NCBI RefSeq assembly: GCF_016583835.1
Contig: NZ_NRRW01000014.1
Span: forward strand, 17,310 to 81,309
Length of the DNA stretch: 64,000 bases
Source: Thiococcus pfennigii
GTDB taxonomy: Bacteria > Pseudomonadota > Gammaproteobacteria > Chromatiales > Chromatiaceae
Reading direction: 5' to 3'
In this document: one piece after another, positions 58,874 through 64,000 of the stretch
Position numbering within the stretch: the stretch's first letter is position 1
Layout: every line of letters starts with the position of its first letter
Position numbers and translations under genes: made by a program
The notes under the pieces: model-generated
Database searches by the model: none
Told to the model about the DNA's origin: nothing
The model's input: the letters and a program-made list of their open reading frames with translations, nothing else

Positions 58874-61027
58874 TCAATCGGCCGAACCTTGGCCGATGCG
58901 CTCGCGCCCTCGGCCCGCATCTTGGCGCCGAGCCGGGGCCTCGGGTTCGCCGAGGCGCACGCCCCGCAGTGCGTTGAGCAGGATGCCGATCGTCGTCCCG
59001 TTGTGCAGCAGGGCGCTCGCGACCGGTGACGACCAGCCGAGCACGGCGCCGGCCAGGATGCCGGTATTGATGCCCACGGCGGCATTGAAGTTGTTGCGGA
59101 TCAGGCGCATCGTCCCGGCGGCGATCTCGCGCGCATCGGCCACCGCGCCGAGGCGATCGTCCATCAGCACGATGTCGGCGGTGGCTCGGGCGATGTCGGC
59201 CCCGCGCGGCATCGCGATGCCGACATCGGCCGTGACCAGGGCCGGCCCGTCGTTGATCCCGTCGCCGACGAAGGCGACGCGGCTGCCGGCTTCCTGATAG
59301 CGACGGACCAGGGCCGCCTTGCCCTCGGGATCGACCTCGCCATAGACGGCATCGAGACCCAGTTCGGCGGCCAAGGCCTCGGCCTTCTCGCGGCGGTCGC
59401 CCGAGATCATCACGAGCCGCTCGAGGCCGAGTGCGCGCAACCGCCGCAGCGTCGCTGCGGCCTCCTGGCGTAGCGTGTCGCGCAGCGCGATCAGGCCGAG
59501 CGGGCCGTGCTCGTTGCCGACGAAGAGGAGTGTCTTGCCCTCTTCCTCGAGGCGGGCGATCCGCCCCTCGTGCGGCGCGAAGGCGATGCCCGCGTGTTCC
59601 TCGAGATAGTGGCGACTGCCGATGACGATCCGCCCGATGCCGATGCGGGCCGACAGGCCGTGGGCGACCAGGTAGTCGACCTCGCCGTGCGAGATGTGCT
59701 GCAGGTCACGGTCCTTGGCGGCCTCGACGACGGCCCGCGCCACCGGGTGGTTCGCGTGCTCCTCGACCGAGGCGACCAGGGCCAGCAGCTCTTCCTCGGA
59801 ACTCGGATCCGGGCCGGCCAGCACGATCACGTCGGTGACGGCCAGTTCGCTGTGCGTCAAGGTACCCGTCTTGTCGAAGATCAGGGTATCGGCGGCCGCC
59901 AGGTGCTCCATCGCCTCGCCGCCCTTGATCAGGACGCCGTGGCTGGCGGCCTGGTAGAGGCCGGTCTTGAACGCCATCGGCGTGCCGAGCTTCAGCGCGC
60001 ACGAGTAGTCGACGAGGAAGACGGATTGCAGGCGGGTCAGATCGCGGGTCGCGGCATAGACCAGGGCGCCGGTGCCGAGCGTGACATAGACCCGCTTCTC
60101 GGCCAGGGCGTCGGCCATCCGCTGGGTCGCCGACTCCTTGCTCAGCGACTCCTGGATGAAGCGCGCCACGCGCGCCGTCGTCGTGTCTTCGCCGACCTGG
60201 GTCGCGGCAATGCGCAGCCGCCCCTCCACCAGCACCGAGCCCGAGATGACACGACGTGGCGCCTCCTTGGCGACCGGGACATCCTCACCGGTGACCGCCG
60301 CCTGATTGACGAGGGCGACGCCGTCGACGACGCGCCCGTCGACCGGTATGGTCTCGCCGACGCCGACGACGACGATCTCGCCAGCGGCCACGGCATCGCC
60401 CGCGACCTGGACCAGTTCGCCGTCGCGCTCGACCCAGGCTGGGACCGGCTCGGGCTGGAGGAGACGACGCAACATCCGGTCGGACTGACGCTCGGTGCGC
60501 CGCTCCAGATAGTTGCCGGTCGTCAGGAGCAGGCTCGTGACGTTGGCCGTGTAGAGCCGCCCGCGGGAGGCCGCCAGCCCGACGGCGAGGGCATCGAGCA
60601 CCTCGACCCGAATGCCGCGGCGCACCAGGGTATCGAGGCCCCGGGCCAGCGTGCCACCGACATTGATCAGGGTCAGTATGCGCTGTGCTGGGCGCGGCAA
60701 GAACGGCAGCACGAGCAAGGTCGCGAGCGCACTCACGAGCGGCGCGAACTCGGCGTCGGCGCCCTCGCGGGCCAACGGCTTGGCGACGAGGACCGGGCGA
60801 TAGGCCTCGAGGCGGCGCAACAGATCGGTCGTCGAGCGCCGGGCCGGGTCGTACTCGACGACGAGGCTGCGAGCGAGCGAGTTCACCCGCACGACCTCGA
60901 CCCCCGCCAGATGCTCCATCCAGGCCTCGAGCGGCGTCGCCTCGAAGCCCGGGCGGCCAATGACCGGCACCCGCAGGCGCAGCCGGCCGGGCACCTCATG
61001 AACGATTCGGTAGTCCTGGATCGGCAA
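58874..61027 (-). CDS. P1B-type metal-transporting ATPase, candidate ferrosome FezB-like
   Basis: 717 residues. An N-terminal HMA-like domain without CxxC (IVHEVPGRLRLRVPVI, about 8-60) is followed by two helices, the actuator motif VTGEDVP (245-251), a membrane motif VDYSCALKLGTPMAFK with SCALK (342-346) where CPC or SPC normally stands, DKTGTLT (385-391), HP in EEHANHP (about 428) and GDGINDGPAL (588-597). All P-type catalytic residues are present. The start is probably TTG at 61027: AAGGAAGAG lies just upstream and no ATG fits. From memory, ferrosome ATPases are classed as P1B-6. The metal, presumed iron, is an inference. Confidence 0.85.
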   Translation of the reverse strand: MPIQDYRIVHEVPGRLRLRVPVIGRPGFEATPLEAWMEHLAGVEVVRVNSLARSLVVEYDPARRSTTDLLRRLEAYRPVLVAKPLAREGADAEFAPLVSALATLLVLPFLPRPAQRILTLINVGGTLARGLDTLVRRGIRVEVLDALAVGLAASRGRLYTANVTSLLLTTGNYLERRTERQSDRMLRRLLQPEPVPAWVERDGELVQVAGDAVAAGEIVVVGVGETIPVDGRVVDGVALVNQAAVTGEDVPVAKEAPRRVISGSVLVEGRLRIAATQVGEDTTTARVARFIQESLSKESATQRMADALAEKRVYVTLGTGALVYAATRDLTRLQSVFLVDYSCALKLGTPMAFKTGLYQAASHGVLIKGGEAMEHLAAADTLIFDKTGTLTHSELAVTDVIVLAGPDPSSEEELLALVASVEEHANHPVARAVVEAAKDRDLQHISHGEVDYLVAHGLSARIGIGRIVIGSRHYLEEHAGIAFAPHEGRIARLEEEGKTLLFVGNEHGPLGLIALRDTLRQEAAATLRRLRALGLERLVMISGDRREKAEALAAELGLDAVYGEVDPEGKAALVRRYQEAGSRVAFVGDGINDGPALVTADVGIAMPRGADIARATADIVLMDDRLGAVADAREIAAGTMRLIRNNFNAAVGINTGILAGAVLGWSSPVASALLHNGTTIGILLNALRGVRLGEPEAPARRQDAGRGRERIGQGSAD

Positions 61028-61063
61028 GCCGCTCTTCCTTCGGGATCGAGGCGAAACGAGACA

Positions 61064-61127
61064 GCCCGACCCGGCGTGCGGGTCGGGCCTATCGGGATAG
61101 GGCGGGCGCCCGCCGGCCCGGGCGCCC
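61064..61127 (-). terminator. two stem-loops between the fourth gene and the ATPase gene
   Basis: A perfect 9-base-pair stem GCCCGACCC/GGGTCGGGC (61064-61072 with 61080-61088, loop of 7) and an 8-base-pair stem GGGCGCCC/GGGCGCCC (61104-61111 with 61120-61127). They lie in the 119-base gap of an otherwise tight operon and have no U tract. They may attenuate or process the message so that the ATPase is made in smaller amount than the small proteins. Confidence 0.45.
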
Positions 61128-61146
61128 CGCTGGGCCACGGGCCGCC

Positions 61147-61563
61147 TCAGCCCTCTTTCTGCGCGGCATGACGCTCCGCGTCGTGGTGCAATTCGGCCTC
61201 GGCGTCCTCGAAGCGCTCCTTGATCTCCTCGATGCCACCTTGAAGCATCGACCAGGTCCGCACGACCCCCTTGATCACGGCGCGCTGGACCCCCTCGTTC
61301 GTCACCAGGTAGGTCGCGGCGGCCCCGATCAGGAGGCCCTTGACGAAGCGGTCGTTCGAGAAGTTGAAGAAGGGGGCCGCCGGGCGGGCCGCGTAGGCAC
61401 CCTGGGGCGCCCCGCCGTGATACGCCTGCTGCGGATAGCCTGGGTAGGCACCACCCGCCATCGGGCCATGGGCCTGCCCCGGCTGCGGTCCGGCACTGCC
61501 CTGGCCGTATGACTGGGGGTAGGACGGGTGGTACGAGTGGTAGGGCGAATAGTGGTTGCTCAA
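61147..61563 (-). CDS. Tyr/Pro/Gly/His-rich membrane-associated protein (fourth gene of the cluster)
   Basis: 138 residues. Residues 2-60 are low complexity, rich in Tyr, Pro, Ser, His, Gly and Gln (SNHYSPYHSYHPSYPQSYG). A hydrophobic module follows (about 68-95): FNFSNDRFVKGLLIGAAATYLVTNEGVQRAVIKGVV, then an amphipathic, acidic and His-containing tail (GIEEIKERFEDAEAELHHDAERH). The module resembles the end of the 250-residue protein at 62195 (KG-hydrophobic-GAAA-LLTNE-VQ). The start is TTG at 61563 with GAGGAG 8 bases upstream; GTG at 61626 is less likely. Not recognised as a named family; candidate ferrosome accessory protein. Confidence 0.7.
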   Translation of the reverse strand: MSNHYSPYHSYHPSYPQSYGQGSAGPQPGQAHGPMAGGAYPGYPQQAYHGGAPQGAYAARPAAPFFNFSNDRFVKGLLIGAAATYLVTNEGVQRAVIKGVVRTWSMLQGGIEEIKERFEDAEAELHHDAERHAAQKEG

Positions 61564-61622
61564 GGGTTGTCTCCTCGGATGGTATCGATTCGTTGCAGTG
61601 GCGCCCGCCGCGGGAGCGCCCG

Positions 61623-61826
61623 TCACGCGTCGTCCGCCGAGCGGACCGCGACCGATTCCCGACGCACGGTGGATTCGCGATGGGCCCGCCCGCTGGCGCC
61701 CGCGGACCGCGGTCGCAGCAATTGACGCAAGAGCAGGACGAGGGCGCTGCCGACGATGAGGCCGCCGGCCCCCTCGACAAGAGCCTTCGTGACCCCATGA
61801 CGTTGGCGCTGGCGATGGTCAGACAA
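61623..61826 (-). CDS. small single-helix membrane protein (third gene of the cluster)
   Basis: 67 residues: short basic N-terminus (MSDHRQRQRHGVTKAL), one glycine-containing transmembrane helix (about 18-34, EGAGGLIVGSALVLLLRQLL), then an Arg/Ser-rich soluble tail. Its start overlaps the preceding gene by 8 bases, which supports translation. No family recognised. Confidence 0.6.
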   Translation of the reverse strand: MSDHRQRQRHGVTKALVEGAGGLIVGSALVLLLRQLLRPRSAGASGRAHRESTVRRESVAVRSADDA

Positions 61827-62202
61827 GCTCCTGCCCCCCCTGCGCGGACCACTGCTCGACCCCGTAGAGGACCGCGGTACCGGTCGCGAGCATCACGCCG
61901 AGGCGCACCAGCCCCTGCTCGGCGACGACCCCGGCGGCGGCGCCGGCGACGGCCGTCGCCAAGGCGCTCGAGACGGCCGTCTTGGCGGTCTCGGCCAGGG
62001 CCTCGTTCACCTGGATCTCGGCGCGTCGAAGGCGCCCGAGGTTGGAGGCGGCAGCGACCGCACCACCGACCACGGCCCCGAGGCCAGCCAACCGCGCCAA
62101 CGAGACGCAACGGCCGTCCGTCATCGCCTGAACCGAGCTGGCCGCCCCGTACGGGTGATTCGCCGGAGGATAGACGCCCGGGTAGAGGTATCCCTCACTC
62201 AT
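61819..62202 (-). CDS. small glycine-zipper membrane protein (second gene of the cluster)
   Basis: 127 residues. The N-terminus is Tyr/Pro-rich (SEGYLYPGVYPPANHPYG), like the larger proteins of the cluster. Hydrophobic stretches follow (LARLAGLGAVVGGAVAAASNLG; VSSALATAVAGAAAGVVAEQG; RLGVMLATGTAVLYGVEQ) with small-residue GxxxG and AxxxA spacing suited to helix packing in a membrane. The start overlaps the previous gene by 8 bases. No family recognised; magnetosome or ferrosome membrane proteins share this general character. Confidence 0.65.
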   Translation of the reverse strand: MSEGYLYPGVYPPANHPYGAASSVQAMTDGRCVSLARLAGLGAVVGGAVAAASNLGRLRRAEIQVNEALAETAKTAVSSALATAVAGAAAGVVAEQGLVRLGVMLATGTAVLYGVEQWSAQGGQELV

Positions 62203-62947
62203 CGCCCTGGCCCCCGCCCTTGCCGCCCTTGACGCGATCGATGCCCGTCTTGACCGCATCGGACGTACGGGCGCCGGCCTTGAACAGGGCACCCTGGACC
62301 GACTCGTTGGTGAGGAGCAGGACCGCCGCGGCCCCGACCAAGGCCCCCTTCCAAAACTCCGAGTCGTCGAGGCTCAGCATCTTGGTCAGGCTCGACAGGC
62401 CATTGCCGCCGTTCGCGATCTCCTCCATCAGGTCGGACACGCCACCGCGTCCCGGCGCGCCGCCGCCCGCGCCGTAGCCCGGGTGTGCGTAGCCCTGTCC
62501 CGGATACGAGGGAGGCGGAGGCGGATAACCCATCCCCGGATGGTATTGGCCCGCGAACGGCGGGTACGGATGCCCCTGTTGGCCATAGTAGGCCGCCGCC
62601 GGGTGTTCGTACCCACTGCCCGGGTAGTAGCCGCCCCCGGGGTAACCGCCCCAGTGGCCGCCCGGTTGGCCGCCCGGTTGGCCGGCCCCTGCCGACGCCC
62701 CCGCGACGCCGGGCGCGCCCCGTTGCGCTGCGCCATCCATCCCCGCCGCCCCCAGACCGCCGGCCTGTGGTGGCCAGGGCTCGCCACCGCTCGCCCCCGA
62801 CGCGCCATAGCCCGGCTCGCCCGAGTGCCCGACGGACTGCGCGCCTGTCTGCGAGCCGGGACCGGCAACCGCACCCTGGCGCCCCAGCCCCATCCCATCG
62901 GCCCCGTGGCTCCCGGCATCTGAGAACTGATGATTCCTATCGTTCAC
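62195..62947 (-). CDS. Tyr/Pro/Gly/His-rich protein with hydrophobic C-terminal module (first gene of the cluster)
   Basis: 250 residues. Residues 1-170 are disordered-looking Gly/Pro/Tyr/His/Gln repeats (GYPGGGYYPGSGYEHP, QYHPGMGYPPPPPSYPG). The C-terminal module (about 185-245) contains SLDDSEFWKGALVGAAAVLLLTNESVQGALFKAG and a basic Gly/Lys tail. The start is GTG at 62947 with GGAGG about 10 and GGAG about 4 bases upstream. First gene after the Fur-box promoter, with a leader of about 115 bases. Low-complexity Tyr/His-rich tracts could bind metal or drive condensation. No family recognised. Confidence 0.65.
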   Translation of the reverse strand: MNDRNHQFSDAGSHGADGMGLGRQGAVAGPGSQTGAQSVGHSGEPGYGASGASGGEPWPPQAGGLGAAGMDGAAQRGAPGVAGASAGAGQPGGQPGGHWGGYPGGGYYPGSGYEHPAAAYYGQQGHPYPPFAGQYHPGMGYPPPPPSYPGQGYAHPGYGAGGGAPGRGGVSDLMEEIANGGNGLSSLTKMLSLDDSEFWKGALVGAAAVLLLTNESVQGALFKAGARTSDAVKTGIDRVKGGKGGGQGDE

Positions 62948-63069
62948 GCTGCTCCACCTCCGCAAAAGCAATGATTCGCCTTGACACCCGTCGCCCACGA
63001 CGCCGCTGACGGCCACCGCCAGGGCGCCGGACCGGGACGCGCGCCGATCGGCCGCTCGACTCATTCTTT

Positions 63070-63099
63070 ATAATCGGCAATCATTATCATTTCTGTCAA
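63070..63099 (-). promoter_or_regulatory. promoter of the five-gene candidate iron cluster
   Basis: On the minus strand: TTGACA (63094-63099, perfect -35), an 18-base spacer, GATTAT (63070-63075). A second possible -10, TATAAA (63067-63072), is at a long 21-base spacing. It is about 120 bases upstream of the GTG start of the first gene. Confidence 0.6.
63075..63089 (-). promoter_or_regulatory. Fur-box-like operator between -35 and -10
   Basis: On the minus strand TGATAATGATTGCCG. Against the 7-1-7 Fur consensus TGATAATnATTATCA the left half matches 7 of 7 and the right half 4 of 7. It occupies most of the promoter spacer, where Fur binding would exclude RNA polymerase. Confidence 0.55.
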
Positions 63100-63194
63100 C
63101 GCCGCACACGCCCCCAACGCCCGGCCGATCCACCCTGATCCGCCATGATCCGCTGGGGGATGCCGACGAGGCGCAGCGCCGGACGCCGCCCGCG

Positions 63195-63319
63195 TCGCCT
63201 GCGCTGGTACGGGCCCGCTCGCGGGCGATTCCGGGGGGCAGGGGGGGCGATCAGGCCGGGCAGCAAATCACGGGGCAGCCGGTAGCCAATCTCCGGCAAG
63301 CGGGCGCCTACCAGCGCAG
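63195..63319. repeat. REP-like pair, GCCCGC hairpin type
   Basis: A plus-strand unit at 63195-63230 (CGCCTGCGCTGGTA then a GCCCGC/GCGGGC hairpin) and an inverted unit at 63293-63319. A third copy lies at 63910-63945 in the plus sense with head GTAGGCGCCCGCTTGCGGGC. All three share the CTGCGC-GGTA lead-in. Confidence 0.5.
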
Positions 63320-63569
63320 TCGCCCGTCAAGAGAGCCATACGGGCCGGCACGGCGCGGACTGATTCGATCTACCGGAGGGGCCGGGCATTACCCGGCGCC
63401 GCCCGTCGAGGATCCACCGGCAACCGGCCGGTCACCTCGAAGAAGGCCGCGGAACAGATCAGATCAGCCCCGCGAAGCACGGCAGAGCCGCTCGGGTTCG
63501 CAGGGGTGCGAGGGGGGGCGCACCGCTAGTACAGCAGTGCGGATGTTCCGAGACCACCTCCAACGACTA

Positions 63570-63617
63570 TCGTTGTCGTAATCGACGATCGGACTAGGAT
63601 CAGGACAACGACAACGA
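63570..63617. repeat. inverted repeat TCGTTGTCGT / ACGACAACGA
   Basis: Perfect 10-base arms at 63570-63579 and 63608-63617 around a 28-base loop, within a stretch of GTTGTC-type short repeats. No gene association. Confidence 0.45.
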
Positions 63618-63698
63618 ACAGCCTCGGGATTTCTGAAGTGCTGCACGAGCCCGAACGGCCCGCACAGCGGACCCTACAGGGCCCATGCGACCTACGGG

Positions 63699-63802
63699 CT
63701 CGCGCAGAGACGGTAGTAGGCGCAAAGTGAAGAGAAGGCATTGGTCGATGTCACCAATACGCTCCGCCTCTCCTTCTCTGCGCCTTGGCGTCTCTGCGCG
63801 AG
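63699..63802. repeat. inverted repeat, CTCGCGCAGAGAC arms
   Basis: Left arm 63699-63738 begins CTCGCGCAGAGACGG and ends AGAGAAGG; right arm 63772-63802 is its imperfect reverse complement (CCTTCTCTGCGCCTTGG...CTGCGCGAG). The 33 bases between are unique. The arm resembles a widely scattered bacterial intergenic repeat of the CTCTGCGCC-type. Confidence 0.5.
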
Positions 63803-63825
63803 ATCTCTTTTTCGGGTGCGAGGCC

Positions 63826-64000
63826 GTCGGGTTAGGCGCGCCGGCGCGGCCTTCGATGGGAAAGCAGCGGTCGCGCGCGCGCCATAACCCGACAACGGCC
63901 CCGCTGACGCCGCCTGCGCCGGTAGGCGCCCGCTTGCGGGCGGTCGGGGCGCGGATGCCTCGGTGGCCGCCGCGTTGCCGGCCGTCGGGTTACGCCCCGA
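63826..64000. repeat. dispersed GTCGGGTTA repeats and a REP unit
   Basis: GTCGGGTTAGGCGCGC (63826-63841) and its inverted partner GCGCGCCATAACCCGAC (63877-63893) form a pair like that at 4169-4237. The REP unit at 63910-63945 follows, and another GCCGTCGGGTTACGCCCC arm begins at 63981 and runs to the window end. Confidence 0.5.

Larger units (their letters stand above)
62948..64000. other. long non-coding region after the iron-cluster promoter
   Basis: Beyond the leader and promoter of the cluster (up to 63099) no convincing gene is seen. Short open frames around 63100-63900 are built from repeats, lack ribosome-binding sites and overlap each other on both strands. The region holds several inverted and REP-like repeats listed separately. 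Confidence 0.6.

Noticed and set aside
63096..63299. 67-codon minus-strand frame upstream of the iron cluster
   Set aside because: It is composed of REP-like repeat sequence and Arg/Pro low complexity; not supported as a gene.
63526..63741. 71-codon minus-strand frame with a hydrophobic stretch
   Set aside because: The hydrophobic run is produced by the GTTGTC-type repeat, there is no ribosome-binding site, and other short frames overlap it on the same strand.

Overview
The window looks like chromosome of a high-GC phototrophic gammaproteobacterium, most likely a purple sulfur bacterium (Chromatiaceae-like). This is inferred from adjacent bacteriochlorophyll late-step genes bchG and bchP, and from gammaproteobacterial gene order around a dcw cluster, around prmC-prfA-hemA, and around ispE-tRNA-prs-rplY-pth. 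No database search was possible, so the taxon is an inference.

Layout. 1-8.2 kb: 5' part of a DAHP synthase gene (minus), recQ, a hemerythrin-like protein, cytochrome b561, an AmpG-type permease, rdgC, a DciA/DUF721 protein and lpxC. 8.4-26.3 kb: a complete, very tightly packed division and cell-wall (dcw) operon on the minus strand, in transcription order mraZ-rsmH-ftsL-ftsI-murE-murF-mraY-murD-ftsW-murG-murC-murB-ddl-ftsQ-ftsA-ftsZ. Most junctions overlap by 1-16 bases. A good promoter and MraZ-box-like repeats precede mraZ. 26.5-33 kb: RNase P RNA, cobS-cobC, a MaoC-like hydratase, an ABC-2 exporter pair, moeB, a small unknown gene and prmC. 33-41.6 kb: prfA-hemA (minus), diverging from a TPR lipoprotein-like gene-ispE-tRNA-Gln-prs-rplY-pth, then pdxH (minus). 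lolB, which sits between the TPR gene and ispE in Pseudomonas, is absent.

41.7-50.9 kb is a minus-strand accessory block: a sodium:solute symporter, its small accessory protein, an alginate-export-type porin, indolepyruvate ferredoxin oxidoreductase iorA-iorB, two paaK-type arylacetate-CoA ligases and a tandem-ACT protein. Together they could import arylacetates, activate them to CoA thioesters and interconvert these with arylpyruvates. 51-58.7 kb: a small CX3CX2C protein, mtgA, a two-gene acyltransferase pair, bchP-bchG and glgX.

58.9-63.1 kb holds the most unusual locus: five minus-strand genes behind a TTGACA promoter whose spacer contains a Fur-box-like sequence. They encode a 250-residue Tyr/Pro/Gly/His-rich protein with a hydrophobic C-terminal module, two small hydrophobic proteins, a second Tyr/Pro/Gly/His-rich protein with a related C-terminal module, and a 717-residue P1B-type ATPase with an SCALK motif in place of CPC. 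I read this as a candidate ferrosome-like (fez-type) iron-storage organelle cluster. The last 900 bases carry no convincing gene but several inverted and REP-like repeats, one of which recurs near 4.2 kb.
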